Shown: piece by piece, positions 21,701 through 32,764 of the stretch
How the letters are laid out: every line of letters begins with the position of its first letter
Numbering within the stretch: the stretch's first letter is position 1
Assembly (NCBI RefSeq): GCF_964340395.1
Contig: NC_135567.1
Span: 2,466,109 to 2,530,108, forward strand
Direction: 5' to 3'
Length of the DNA stretch: 64,000 nt
DNA from: Glandiceps talaboti
Lineage: Eukaryota; Hemichordata; Enteropneusta; Spengelidae
Notes under the pieces: generated by a model
Told to the model about the DNA's origin: nothing
Databases searched by the model: none
Seen by the model: only the letters and a program-made list of their open reading frames with translations
Translations under genes and position numbers: made by a program

Positions 21701-24700
21701 TTGTGCATTGATTACAGAAAGTTGAATGCAAAGACTGTCAGAGATTCATATGCGTTGCCAAGAATTGAAGAGAGTCTAGATGCACTGAATGGGTCTAAAT
21801 GGTTGTCATCGATTGATCTACAAAGTGGGTATTGGCAAATTGGTGTTTCAGAAAGGGATATACCTAAAACGGCTTTTGTCACACCATTGGGTTTCTACGA
21901 GTGTAATCGTATGCCTTTTGGCCTTACAAATGCTCCGAGTACTTTTCAACGGTTGATGGAAAAATGTATGGGTGATCATAATTTAAAAGTGTGTCTGGTT
22001 TACTTAGATGATATCATAATCTTTTCTTCAACATTTGAAGAACACCTTGAAAGATTGGAAGCTGTGCTGACTCGACTGGACGAGTATGGGTTAAAGGTCA
22101 AGTTATCCAAGTGCCAGTTTTTCCAGCGTGAAGTTAAATATCTTGGTCACGTAGTATCGGAAAATGGAATACAGACAGACCCAGAGAAATTGTCGGCACT
22201 GAAGACATGGCCAACTCCAAAGAATGCCAAACAGCTGAAGTCGTTCCTGGGGTTTGCTGGATATTACAGGCGGTTTGTGAAGGGATTCTCCCAGATAGCT
22301 GCTCCACTTCATGCACTAGTTGGTGGAAATCCGAGGAAAAGAAAAGACAAGAAGAAATATCAGCCCGTCCCAGAGTATAAATGGACAGTTGAATGTCAGC
22401 AGGCTTTTGATGTACTGATTGATAAACTGACGTCACCACCGATCTTGGGGTTTGCCGACTATAATATTCCCTTCGAATTGCATACTGATGCTAGTCACAG
22501 TGGTTTGGGAGCCGCCCTATATCAAGATCAACAAGGTGTCAAGAGAGTGATAGCATACGCCAGTAGAAGTCTGTCGAAAGCAGAGAAGAATTATCCAGCT
22601 CATAAATTAGAGTTTCTTGCTCTTAAGTGGGCCGTAACTGACAAGTTTCACGACTATCTATATGGTAATGTATTCAAGGTGGTCACGGATAACAACCCGC
22701 TCACCTATGTGACAACATCAGCTAAATTGGATGCCACTGGACATAGATGGTTAGCAGCATTGTCCACGTATAATTTTACCCTGGAGTATAGATCTGGAAG
22801 GAAGAATGGTGACGCTGATGGATTATCTCGTCGTCCTCATGAACCAAGTGATGTTGACGGGTGTACCCAGATCTCATCAGATAGTGTAAAGGCAATATGT
22901 CAGGCTGTAGATGCGGCACTACCATTGGTAGAAACTGTAGGTGCCAGCCCTGACGTAGTTCCAAAATTGCTGGAGGAACCTTTATTGGTATCTGGGACCA
23001 GATCTCTACCCACAGTGACTGCAGACGAATGGAGAGAACTTCAACAAAAGGACAAAACCATAAAGAGAATAATCTGGTATATGGACAACAAGAAACGTCC
23101 TCGTCCAATAGATAGAAAAAAAGAAATGGCTGAAGTCCAACTCATGCTAAAGGAAATCGACAGATTATGTTACAAGAATGGTGTAGTATATAGAAAGCGA
23201 ATGGACTCGAGTGGTAAGAAGCAGTATCAGCTTGTATTACCCAGACCGTATAGAGACATGGCAATGAAGGGACTTCATGATGATGTTGGTCACCTTGGAA
23301 AGGAGAGATGTGTAGATTTGCTGAGGTCACGATTCTATTGGCCCCACATGGCAAATGATATGGATGAGAAGATTAGACATTGCCCTAGGTGTATCCTGAG
23401 GAAGGCGCCAACAAGTCAAAGTATCGCTCCACTGGTAAATGTCAACACTACACAACCAATGGAATTAGTGTGCATGGACTACTTGACATTGGAGGAGTCA
23501 AAGGGTGGAATAAGTAATATATTGGTGATCTCCGACCATTTCACAAGGTACACAGTTGCCATACCTACAAGAAATCAGACCGCAAAATTGACAGCCAAAG
23601 TACTGTGGGAAAACTTTATTGTTCATTACGGATTTCCCGGAAGGTTGCATTCCGACCAAGGGAGGAACTTCGAAAGTGAAGTAATAAGTGCATTATGTAA
23701 GATTGGTGGAATGGAGAAATCGAGGACAACGCCGTATCATCCACAGGGAAATGGGCAAGTGGAGCGTTTCAATAGGACATTGCTTGGAATGCTGGGAACT
23801 ATGGGAGAAGAACAAAAGAAAGACTGGAAGACATATGTAGCTCCTCTTGTGCATGCATATAACTGTACGAAACATGACAGTACTGGGTTCTCACCATACT
23901 TCCTGATGTTTGGTAGACACCCCAAGCTGCCGATAGATATCTACCTTGGTGTGGAGCCGGAGGAATCAAAACATAGGAGTCATCACGAATATGCTTGTGC
24001 TTTGCGGGAACGACTTAGATATGCGTATGGATTGGCATCAACAGAAGCAAGAAAACGTGCAGATAAGAACAAAGGAAGATATGACAGAAAGACTCACGAA
24101 TCGATGTTAGCACCAGGAGACCGAGTATTAGTAAGAAATGTTAAATTACGGGGCAAGCACAAATTGGCAAATCTTTGGGAAGCTCTACCCTACCAAGTAA
24201 TTCGACGAACAAATGCCGAATTGCCTGTGTATATTGTTCAGAGAGAAGATGGTAGAGGGCCTGAACGAATCCTTCATCGCAACTTACTCTTACCATGTAC
24301 TGTCTTACCATGTCCAGCCATGGTCAAGAAAGGAAAACAAGTTTCAACTCCTAGAACTAGACGTAGTTTGCAAAAAGAAATAGTTAAATCATCAGACAGT
24401 GTTAGTAGTACATCAGAAAATGACCAGTGTAATGTTGTGGTAAATGTTGTACCTTCTAGAACCAAAACTACTGGTATTCCAATTGGTAGAGATCCAACTA
24501 CAAATGGTGAAATGGCTGAAATAAAGAGTGATTTAACAGAGTTACGTATCTTAGGCTCATCAAATGAATCTGATCAAACTTATCAACCTTCCTATATAGA
24601 ACAACCGACAAGTCCACGCAATGATAGTGCTGACCAGTATCCAGTTGGTATCCCAGAAGCTAGTAACGATATTGATTCTGAGGTAGAGTCACTGGTGGAA

Positions 24701-24886
24701 ACTGAACCTCAACTTAGGCGATCACAGCGAATCAGAAGGCCTCCAAATCGTTTGACATATTCACAACAAGTATCTAAACCTGCATGGATTGTCAAAGCTG
24801 ACTTTTTAACATCTTTAAGAGAACAATTTTCAGATCAGACTCCAACCTTGTGTAATGCAATCATTGATATTGTCACCAAGGGTTAA
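18794..24886 (+). CDS. gag-pol: Gag-Pol polyprotein with N-terminal RRM, Ty3/gypsy
   Basis: 2030 codons in one frame. ATG 18794 is preferred over in-frame ATG 18701 because it has a strong context (ACAAAATGG) and directly precedes the RRM. Domains (residues from 18794): RRM 14-90 with RNP2 ILVDNI (16-21) and RNP1 KGYGCCEY (55-62); capsid of PNMA/Ty3 type about 245-415, starting RIVTFSGDP..FESW; short coiled coil about 445-471; CCHC knuckle at 520-533; aspartic protease with LVDTGSQ, Asp 593; reverse transcriptase with YLDD 1070-1073; RNase H with Asp 1232; integrase zinc site from His 1495 to CPRC 1530-1533; DDE triad Asp 1562, Asp 1621 and Glu 1657, 35 residues apart. A charged tail ends with RRSQRIRRPP. 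There is no frameshift between gag and pol, so Gag excess must arise some other way. All catalytic residues are present and there are no stops: potentially active. Confidence 0.96.
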   Translation: MASVINISKKNIRNTILVDNISKDITKDHMFDILSQVGDIVNFVFPYDSVTSTHKGYGCCEYRDVATMRSAIDMLHNREFAGRRLSVTMIPTALYSQFDSETDTASECSTVDEKETYIVKDETTDSPSITKHIDTAIDRGNSYSRGDLAKMAEVLERAGHRVKWQDECESEILERTSHRVQSPDEYGSNVSRQHQPTSLHRSYHSESSPVSYSTKHTTTHSSSHHAYDETSNYPSLTLPANFLQPPRIVTFSGDPKSRGDATFESWQYEVECLLMDGTYRREILTPAVRKSIRGEASQVIMHMGIDATIEQMVRKLEGIYGVVETGATLLQRFYNSKQNDGETVAGYGCRLEVAINKARERGSISATMVDEALRTVFWRGLKDNRVKNIARHRYETVTTFDALLRVVRNAEQEVAESFHSVGNVSKPRQQSSYARQATTNDRDRQKESDRVRELESTVKNLTERLRNVEMSSNSDFGRGRPRERMQNVFRSQRSENSAERGRNQTYGQRRRQYTSEPIRCFNCGQEGHIARVCRTPVQRIPGQSSSRATNHMVSTDSKPVLLGSNRQLMERIVGRANEEKACVNGVTCTSLVDTGSQVTTISNSFHKKYLSKYAVEPLDNLQVEGANGLAVPYLGYIEVQISFPEDVFGSEETFDVLALVVPDSNYNARVPLTVGTNLIGQCKEYCQRLFGSCFYRDKTQSQIWQTAYRRIGQRDLYCNSKDGKLGEVKTSLKQPIRIEPGMSKIIKGRVKSGPKGDCYVAVVEPAGMTSLSGNVIVSPVAVTLKCKGKKTFVPVHVHNISSKTIVVGPGVVVGEINAVTWVGSPSNYAVISNRQSVLIGEPELEPHRISGMYQASSMSADLKSEIQFDLSKAPLNHTQHEQAQSLLMKMSPFFAKHDSDLGYTSAIEHTIPLIDEKPVKERSRRIPPARYNELRKLLQSMVDTGVIRESYSPWAAPIVLVEKKDGSTRLCIDYRKLNAKTVRDSYALPRIEESLDALNGSKWLSSIDLQSGYWQIGVSERDIPKTAFVTPLGFYECNRMPFGLTNAPSTFQRLMEKCMGDHNLKVCLVYLDDIIIFSSTFEEHLERLEAVLTRLDEYGLKVKLSKCQFFQREVKYLGHVVSENGIQTDPEKLSALKTWPTPKNAKQLKSFLGFAGYYRRFVKGFSQIAAPLHALVGGNPRKRKDKKKYQPVPEYKWTVECQQAFDVLIDKLTSPPILGFADYNIPFELHTDASHSGLGAALYQDQQGVKRVIAYASRSLSKAEKNYPAHKLEFLALKWAVTDKFHDYLYGNVFKVVTDNNPLTYVTTSAKLDATGHRWLAALSTYNFTLEYRSGRKNGDADGLSRRPHEPSDVDGCTQISSDSVKAICQAVDAALPLVETVGASPDVVPKLLEEPLLVSGTRSLPTVTADEWRELQQKDKTIKRIIWYMDNKKRPRPIDRKKEMAEVQLMLKEIDRLCYKNGVVYRKRMDSSGKKQYQLVLPRPYRDMAMKGLHDDVGHLGKERCVDLLRSRFYWPHMANDMDEKIRHCPRCILRKAPTSQSIAPLVNVNTTQPMELVCMDYLTLEESKGGISNILVISDHFTRYTVAIPTRNQTAKLTAKVLWENFIVHYGFPGRLHSDQGRNFESEVISALCKIGGMEKSRTTPYHPQGNGQVERFNRTLLGMLGTMGEEQKKDWKTYVAPLVHAYNCTKHDSTGFSPYFLMFGRHPKLPIDIYLGVEPEESKHRSHHEYACALRERLRYAYGLASTEARKRADKNKGRYDRKTHESMLAPGDRVLVRNVKLRGKHKLANLWEALPYQVIRRTNAELPVYIVQREDGRGPERILHRNLLLPCTVLPCPAMVKKGKQVSTPRTRRSLQKEIVKSSDSVSSTSENDQCNVVVNVVPSRTKTTGIPIGRDPTTNGEMAEIKSDLTELRILGSSNESDQTYQPSYIEQPTSPRNDSADQYPVGIPEASNDIDSEVESLVETEPQLRRSQRIRRPPNRLTYSQQVSKPAWIVKADFLTSLREQFSDQTPTLCNAIIDIVTKG

Positions 24887-24956
24887 AACTGTAACTCGAC
24901 GTGTTCTATCCTCGTCTACTAGTCATTTCTGTCTTGAATGTCGAGACGACATTTCC

Positions 24957-24970
24957 AAAGTGGGGGAGTG
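24957..24970 (+). promoter_or_regulatory. Polypurine tract
   Basis: AAAGTGGGGGAGTG lies directly against the 3' LTR; apart from two T it is all purine. It primes plus-strand synthesis in LTR elements. Confidence 0.85.
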
Positions 24971-26613
24971 TGTAGCCGAGGTATATATGGCGCCCTCACT
25001 TTGTCCTTATTTCATACCTTTGTTTTTCCTACTAGTTTTAATTATGTATGCATTTCTTTTGATTGATGTCCACCTATGCTTTGCTACATAGCCACCTGTT
25101 TGATTTAGACATCTTATGAATACTTAGTTATATGTTTGATTTGTGTCTTCGTGTCACTGTACAACAGTCCTCAGAGCAGTACACAAGTGTCTCTGTTGCA
25201 GTCAAACTAGTTATCCACGTTGCCTTTGTATTGGGATGGTCAACGGAGTTTGGTCCAAGAAGTCCCGGAGCTCCGCCAATAGATGTACAGGGTGTTCTCG
25301 TGTACCCGAAGTTACTTACAGTGCGGGCTAACAAACCTTGGAAATATAACTATTTCCAGAATTAGTGGTATATTGGCTGTGTTTATGGTTATTGCAGTGG
25401 TGTCTGTCGTCGCCGTGCATACGGAGAGGAAACGTCCAGAAAACTGTAAACGTGAGTGTTCCTGCATTCTGACTACTCTGAAGCATTAAAGTGTCGTACG
25501 TGTTGCTGTAGAAGTGTATTATACTGCAGAACTGAAAGTGTCGTGCGTTTTTGCTGTAGAAGTGTAATTATACTGCAGAACTGAGAAGAGGCAGAGCTGT
25601 ATCCAGGAGACTGTCTTATTAGGAAATTCTGTGTTGTGTGTACGTACGCGTGTCGCCGTCGGTACAGTATAAAGGGCGTGACTTTAAAAGCGTGTGCTAT
25701 TGTGTTGTGTTGAAGTCCGTGAACTATTGCTCAATTATTCTCTTTCGTGTCGTGACATTTATTTAAATAGAAATACTGAACTACTACTATTATTTCGTCT
25801 GAATATAACCTGCTGTTGTAGGAGTGTACGTCGTCTTTCTTAAGTTTTGTGGAACTAGACGTGTTCTCGCCAAGTGTAGGAGTTGCTGAACTAAACTTAT
25901 TGTTTTACGTGCGGTGTACTAACAATCAAGTTCGTTCAAGAATAGTGGCAGCCATCTTGTACACGCAAACTTTATAGTGGCAGCCATCTTGTACATGCAA
26001 ACTTTATTCTGTTTCTTTCATTCAAGAATAGTGGCAGCCATCTTGTACACGCGAACTTTCTTCTACTTTTATGTATTTAGTTCCTCCCGTTTCAGCTTCG
26101 TGACATTTAATTACTTGCAGTTCCGGCGATATTTGATAGTCAATTTAAAACTACTCGTTGTAATATTATTTCACTATACAAACCAAATTAGGACACTTGT
26201 TGTAATATTATTTTCTTTGTAAAGACCAATTTAAACTACTCGTTGTAATATTATTTAACTATACAAATCAACTTAGGATACTTATTGTAATATTATTTTC
26301 ATTTGTATAAATCAACTCAAGACAATTTATCGTACTATTAATTAATTTTTGGAATTTAGAAATAACCTATTGTAAACTAAATATTAATCTTTGGGAACGG
26401 ATCCGATAGTGTTTACTTTTCTTACTGAAAGCTTATTTTGTAGATATTGTGATTTATGTTGATAAGTAAAAGCATACTATCAATTCATTCATACCTATAT
26501 AATCTCGTGCTATTAATTTTACTATTTATAACTACTGTCCCTGAACCCAAGTCCCCACGACGGCATCGATCATACGCAACCTTAGCCCCGTCCGTAAGAC
26601 TGTGTTGCTTACA
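24971..26613 (+). repeat. 3' LTR
   Basis: 1643 bp, the same length as the 5' LTR at an offset of 8284. The one difference noticed is A at 25584 against G at 17300. The small open frames in the LTRs are identical in both and look like chance. Confidence 0.97.
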
Positions 26614-26617
26614 CATA
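26614..26617. repeat. Target-site duplication CATA, right
   Basis: This repeats 16683-16686. The following CATAAAGCCTTAAATT joins seamlessly to the left flank in copy B. Confidence 0.9.
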
Positions 26618-27075
26618 CATAAAGCCTTAAATTATAATATGTATCGGTAAATAAATTATAATTATACAACATCTGAAAATATGTAATAGCTATACCTAAA
26701 GTCTAAATATACACTATCAGTACAGGATAAATAACTGCAAAAACAATGAGATAAATAAATAAGTAGTATATCATCAATAATAAATTACATCATCAATACA
26801 GCAAGTTCTTTTCATTCCAATAAACAATAGAATATGAATAAAAATAAATAGCAACCATATCAAGATTATAAAATATCATAAACTCGTGTCTTTTGTTGTC
26901 ATCATAATCCTTGAAAGCCATCTCCTGAATATGTTCATTACCCTCACTACCTTCCATCATAAATAATCAACCCCCATGAATAAATGTAATATCAGCAGTG
27001 GTACAATCACTTCCATTTTTAACACCTGCATCACCACCTGCAACCCTAGTACCATTAACTTTGCTGACATCACCT

Positions 27076-27114
27076 CTATCATCATCATCATCGTCGTATG
27101 GTATGGTATGGTAT

Positions 27115-27147
<33 letters not shown>

Positions 27148-27276
27148 GTCGTCACCACCACCACCATCACCACCAATATCATCATCATCACCTTCAGGCA
27201 ATCCCCCTTGATCCACTTTGTAAAAGTGATGACCTCCCTTCTTTGACCAATAAATTGAGGTGACGGGGGGGGGGGG
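27076..27276. repeat. ATC/ACC triplet microsatellite with G-run, copy A
   Basis: (ATC)n, TCGTCGTATGGTATGGTATG, more (ATC)n and short ACC units, ending in a run of G at 27264-27276. The poly-His and poly-Ile frames are artefacts. Segment 27290-29000 has no gene; it is AT-rich. Confidence 0.85.
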
Positions 27277-28206
27277 GCTTCAAATAAAACTGAAAGTTCT
27301 TTTATATTCTTTGAGTAAATACAATCCCAGTTTCAAATATCTACAAGAAGCACAAATTTTGGACAGAAACTTGTGTTTTACAAGTCTGTCGGTGATGTCA
27401 ATGCACAGAACCGTCTTAAAATCAGCTTATTAGAGATGTGTTATAATCTTAGCAGTGAGACCTTTTTGTATGTGTAGTACAAGATGCATCCAATAATAAT
27501 GGCAACATATTGAAAACATGCCAACGAAGTTTTCCCCAGCGACATTATTTTAACATATGCAATAGATGACCAAGGTTCCCAAATATGATTTTTTTTTCAA
27601 ATGGAAATTACTACGCTATCAAAAAATGTCTCAGCAGCGTTTCTATATGGACTCTTGAGTAGAAATTTAATAACCTCACATTTACTCTCTCCCATATGCA
27701 CTGTATAACAAAACTCATCTGATGACACATACAGTACAATTCAAACAGTTTTAAATCATGCTGGTTCATTTTTAATGATATTAACGTTTAAAAAATGTAA
27801 GATACATTTCTATAAAAGCAAATCTTACCAAGCACTTATTGTTTCATCATGATATGAATAGAATGTACTGCCACTAATATTAAATTGAATTCTAAAATTG
27901 CAAGATGATCTGCACCAATTTTTATAATTGAACTATATGTATATTAATTCTCCAAAATAATCAGACGTGCGATTCTTGTCCATCTATACATTTCAATTTC
28001 ATTTCAATTACACACAACTATATCAAATAATTTTAAGACATTTAAATTATATCGACTACACAAATCAACTCCATAAAAAAACGATATTTTTACACAGGAC
28101 ATCACACATATGTACAAAGCACTAAAATGAACAGCAACTAAAGTCATATACATTATAAAATAGGAGTTGTGAGCCAGGTTTTCTCCTTATGATCTTAGAT
28201 TACAAA

Positions 28207-28314
28207 TATTAGCAGTTATACTCACTTGACTGTTTTATATGACATTCATTGCTATCAACGATACATTTCGAATGCTACTCAAGACATATGAATTGATGTT
28301 ACTTAACATACATG
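28207..28314. other. Segment inverted relative to copy B
   Basis: ATTAGCAGTTATACTCACTT through CTTAACATACATG is present as its reverse complement at 57034-57143 in copy B, with a handful of substitutions. Confidence 0.85.
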
Positions 28315-29840
28315 TAGTCTGTGACCAGGTCATGGCTCACACCATAAGGTGCATGAACATTGCCAAATCTTTCTTAGATATTTTTCTTTTCTGTAAAGGC
28401 ACAATTTAGAAACGTTTTTAGCCAATGTGAATTCACGTTTTCATAGTTTGGTTACAATTGTTACAAACAGGATAAGTTAACTATTTAGTTAAATTGAACT
28501 TGATATTCATTGTGCAAAATTGTAGTTCCATATGGTCTTAATTTATTAAAAAGCTAGGCCATTACACATCTTCAAAAGAGAGGCATTTTATTTGCTCAAG
28601 CGAACTGTAGGCATTGCTTAGTGCTCAAGAAGTAGACTTTGTGAAAAGTAAAGTGTGACCATGGTCACTATAATACTAAGAGTTGTTCTTATTTTTTCAC
28701 TGGCGTTCTTTTTCAGAATCAATGTGTACACAAATTTAGCAGCAAATGTGACATTCATTATATGTGACATTCATTTTTGTTATATATATATTGATACTGC
28801 ACCTTGATTTTACTCATGTGAATTGATTTGGCCTTTAAATATACAAAGTGTTTGACTATTTTGTCAATATTGGCTAAAGGTCGGCAGTTTTACACATGAG
28901 CCTTGCAAGAAAGTTCAAAATTTTTATGATACAAGTTTCCACCTAAAAACATTACATCTGTTATCGGAACCACGAAAAGCATTGGTTATTTGCTAGTTGA
29001 GGCAGTTATTTAGTGACACATTTGGTTTTTACACTTTGTACACACAAATTTCAGTCTTTTGTTGTTAAGTAAACTTGCTGACAGTTCTTTGCAATCAGTA
29101 TGGTACCAGTCTTTAAACTTGTCACACTGCATCATGTTGCTTCCACGATCTGGTTGCCTGCAATGGCAGTAGATGGGCAACATTAACGTTTTCCAGATTT
29201 TATGGCCCCGTCGTCTTCTCCATGACGTGAAAATCTCCATGATTTGATGTTGAAAACACGTTGCGAGATGGCTTCTCATCGATGTCTGCTCCCACATGAA
29301 CTCTGTTGGTTCAAGTCCAAAACATTTGGCTGTTGCATTGGCCATAGCAAATAGTCCACAGTCATCACACCCTAATTGTTTGTGTATGCACGCACTGTAT
29401 TTTTATACTTATCCCTTCATGAAATAGCAGACAGGCTACAGCCTTCTTTGCTCTTCTATCTAGCCCACACCCTATGGAATCATATACATTCACTACGCCT
29501 TTGCTGCAGCAATATTGGATACTGTAACCCAGTGATTTTGGTCTATATTCAGTATTTGGATGAATTCTTGATCTGGTGTGATGATAGCTGTGCCTGCCGC
29601 CATTACAAGGACATCCTGTAGACTGTCCATGTGTGGAAACTGCTGCTGAAATAGAGCTGGTGCGTGATTCATGACATGGTCAGTCATCCATTGTCCTGGT
29701 GTTTTAATGAGTTTTACAATACTTGGAATATCTTTCACTAAACGTGCTCTGTCTCTGTCAATTCTCTTCTTCTTTTTAAGTTTGCAAGTGAATGGCTCTG
29801 CTCAAGTATGAATCTTCTTGGTTCCTTTCTGAAGGGTAGG

Positions 29841-31250
29841 GGACTGGGAAAATCTGGCTCTGCTGGAGTGATTGAAAGCTGACGGTCTATCTTGGACTGG
29901 TCTGCTGTAGTGGTTGAAGGCTGGTTCTTTATCTTGGACTGGTCTGCTGTAGTGGTTAAAGGCTGGTTCTTTATCTGGGACTGGTCTGCTGGAGTGGTTG
30001 AAGGCTGGTGCTCTATCTGGGACTGGTCTGCTGTAGTGGTTGAGGGCTGGTGCTCTATCTGGGACTGGTCTGCTGGAGTGGTTGAAGGCTGGTGCTCTAT
30101 CTTGGACTGGTCTGCTGGAGTGGTTGAAGGCTGGTGTTCTATCTGGGACTGGTCTGCTGTAGTGGTTGAAGGCTGGATCTTTATCTGGGACTGGTCTGCT
30201 GGAGTGGTTGAAGGCTGGTGCTCTATCTGGGACTGGTCTGCTGTAGTGGTTGAGGGCTGGTGCTCTATCTGGGACTGGTCTGCTGTAGTGGTTGAGGGCT
30301 GGTGCTCTATCTGGGACTGGTCTGCTGGAGTGGTTGAAGGCTGGTGCTCTATCTGGGACTGGTCTGCTGTAGTGGTTGAAGGCTGGTGCTCAATCTAGGA
30401 CTGGTCTGCTGGACTGGTTGAAGGCTGGTGCTCTATCTAGGACTGGTCTGCTGTAGTGGTTGAAGGCTGGTGTTCTATCTGAGACTGGTCTGCTGGACTG
30501 GTTGAAGGCTGGTGCTCTATCTAGGACTGGTCTGTTGTAGTGGTTGAAGGCTGGTGCTCTATCTGGGACTGGTCTACTGTAGTGGTTGAAGGTTGGTGCT
30601 CTATCTAGGACTGGTCTGCTGTAGTGGTTGAAGGTTGGTGCTCTATCTAGGACTGGTCTGCTGGAGTGGTTGAAGGCTGGTGCTCTATCTAGGACTGGTC
30701 TGCTGTAGTGGTTGAAGGTTGGTGCTCTATCTTGGACTGGTCTGCTGTAGTGGTTGAAGGCTGGTGCTCTAGCTAGGACTGGTCTGCTGTAGTGGTTGAA
30801 GGCTGGTGTTCTATCTGAGACTGGTCTGCTGGACTGGTTGAAGGCTGGTGCTCTATCTAGGACTGGTCTGCTGTAGTGGTTGAAGGCTGGTGCTCTATCT
30901 GGGACTGGTCTGCTGGAGTGGTTGAAGGCTGGTGCTCTATCTTGGACTGGTCTGCTGGAGTGGTTGAAGGCTGGTGTTCTATCTGGGACTGGTCTGCTGT
31001 AGTGGTTGAAAGCTGGTGCTCTATCTGAGACTGGTCTGCTGGAATAGTTGAAGGCTGGTTCTCTGAGACTGGTCTGCAGGAGTTGTTGAAAGCTGGTGCT
31101 CTATCTGGGACTGGTCTGCTGGAGTGGTTGAAAGGTGGTTCACTATCTGGGACTGGTCTGCTGGAGTGGTTGAAAGCTGGTGCTCTATCTGGGACTGGTC
31201 TGCTGTAGTGATTGAAGGCCGGTGCTCTATCTGGGACTGGTCTGCTGGAG
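29841..31250. repeat. 42-bp minisatellite, copy A, about 33 units
   Basis: Units of TGGTTGAAGGCTGGTGCTCT, ATCTGGGACTGGTCTGCTGG and AG, with variants TGTAG/TGGAG and GGGACT/AGGACT/GAGACT. The period is a multiple of three and the minus strand stays open for long runs as a 14-residue Gln/Ser/Thr-rich repeat joined to the Ginger-like frame. Confidence 0.95.
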
Positions 31251-31670
31251 GTTGATTATTGATTGATGTGTACGGTTTCAAGTGGGAATATGCAACACCT
31301 ATGGATATAGGCCAACTAAATCGATTCCAAGCATATACCATCGAGCTTTAATCGGAATAGGTTTCAGTTCAGGAACACAAATTTTTATTTTCTCAAACCT
31401 CTGACACTTACCACAACTCTTGATCTAATAAAATATAACAACGTTCAGAACAACATTATAGAGAATATTGACTATATTATATAATATATGATTATTATTT
31501 TTCAATTCTTTACAAACATAATGTGCATCAAAGTATTATAGACATATAATGTATGAATTTTGGAAGTGGAAAACTCTGGAGTACTCTGGAGGGGATACTA
31601 TTTTACAGGTCTCAGCATGGCTATGATGGTAAGCGGGCTATGTATGACAGAGATATTATAACTTCAGACA

Positions 31671-32012
31671 TCAGACTATGGACAACTGAACCTGTTACAA
31701 ACACTGAAACAGGGACAGTAAACAAGCAAATTGGATTTATTACACTTGGCTCAGAATGTTAAAACAGCAGAGACTTGTAGTTCACACCATGGTTTGATAA
31801 GAACAGATTTATTGCCTCTTTATGTGTACATGAAATACCAGGGGAACTGTAAATTTATGTAAAGTGGTCATAAAACTGTTCTTATCAAATGATGGAATGT
31901 AATACTTGTCTGTACTTCCAACATGCTGAGCCAAAAGTTATTAATCTAATTCAGTTGTTTACTTTCCCTGTTTGTAACAGGCTCCGTTCGTCCATGGTGT
32001 GATGTCTGAAGT
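31671..32012. repeat. Foldback (MITE-like) sequence in the Ginger intron, copy A
   Basis: ACTTCAGACATCA at the left pairs with TGATGTCTGAAGT-like sequence at the right. Inner matches include CCTGTTACAAACA, GGCTCAGAATG/CATGCTGAGCC and TTTGATAAGAACAG/CTGTTCTTATCAAA, so the arms extend almost to the centre near 31840. Copy B has it at 61020-61369. It is flanked by direct repeats of GGGATACTATTTTACWGGTC (31595, 32139, 32332). Confidence 0.7.
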
Positions 32013-32764
32013 TGTATTTTTCAGCTGAATACAAGCATCATGTGTATCAAAGCATATATTTACCAACATGTTTAACACTTTCCATTCTGAAAAAGTATGG
32101 ATTTTGGAAGTGCCAAACTTAGTACTCAGGGGGGAGGGGGATACTATTTTACTGGTCTCAGCATGGCTGTTGCAGTGAATATGATGGGAAACAGGCTATG
32201 TATGACAGAGTTATTATTGTTCAGTTGACTACAAGCATCATGTGTATCAAAGTATAGATAAATTTACCAAGATATTTACTGCTTTCTCTTGTGAAAATGT
32301 ATGAAATTTTAATGTACTAAGTACTTTAGGGGGATACTATTTTACAGAACCATTATCTAACTAAATAATCATACTTACCAATTCTTGCATGTCACTTGAG
32401 ATGGTCTTCCAATAAAACCTGGATGAAATCTTCTTCACAGTCTTTGTTGATGCCAAGATGGCCGACATTGGAGAAACATGACATTCTTTGAAAACTTCCT
32501 CCCTTTCTTGTTGGGTTAGTAACACTTGCTTAGAACCATCACTATCCTTTCCAATGAAGAGGAATGTCTTGCCTGGAAGACACAATGTTTTAAAAACATT
32601 AACATTAAAATAAATGTGATTTTGTCATCAAATCTTGGTATCAACATAGTTCTAAAGAAAGTAATTTCAATTATGTCAGAGTTGAGTTGAGGAATTAATC
32701 AGCATACCAGTGTTTGTAGTTTATCTAGTTACAATTAACTTGACTTTCACTAATAATCAATCCA

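Larger units (their letters stand above)
16687..26613 (+). mobile_element. Full-length Ty3/gypsy LTR retrotransposon, 9927 bp
   Basis: A complete element: two 1643-bp LTRs beginning TGTAG and ending TTACA, a tRNA-Lys-type primer site, one Gag-Pol ORF, a purine tract and a 4-bp target duplication. Only one LTR difference was seen by eye (G at 17300, A at 25584), so the insertion is very young. The domain order RT, RNase H, integrase places it in Ty3/gypsy. No envelope frame lies between the ORF and the 3' LTR (84 bp). It lies in the same orientation as the ankyrin exons and interrupts copy A of the large duplication; copy B keeps the empty site. Confidence 0.97.
29010..32572 (-). pseudogene. 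Ginger-like integrase/Ulp1 protease/PHD relic, copy A
   Basis: Minus strand. Exon 1 (32572-32379, 194 bp, CTTCCAG acceptor, GTAAGT donor) reads LLTQQEREEVFKECH, then KTVKKISSRFYWKTISSDM: the H2C2 integrase zinc domain with a local frame disturbance. Exon 2 (from 31424) joins in frame as QELIKSCGKCQRFEK and continues ELKPIPIKARWYMLGIDLVG, the first catalytic Asp of the DDE core. The rest of the core is gone: the frame passes to GVAYSHLKPYTSIN, which resembles the end of a GPY/F module. A 42-bp minisatellite reading ADQSQIEHQPSTTP follows. Then come a Ulp1-type Cys protease in three frames (NHWVTVSNI, VVNVYDS, CDDCGLFAMANA supply His, Asp, Cys) and a PHD finger, IYCHCRQPDRGSNMMQCD, in which one zinc Cys is Phe. 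Ginger1 DNA transposons are known to combine such an integrase with protease and PHD modules. Confidence 0.7.

Noticed and set aside
24887-24970. Possible envelope gene making the element an errantivirus-like retrovirus
   Set aside because: Only 84 bp separate the ORF stop from the 3' LTR.
29892-30398. 168-codon plus-strand ORF of 14-residue Trp-rich repeats
   Set aside because: It is the reverse of the 42-bp array whose minus strand joins the Ginger-like frame; there is no other support.
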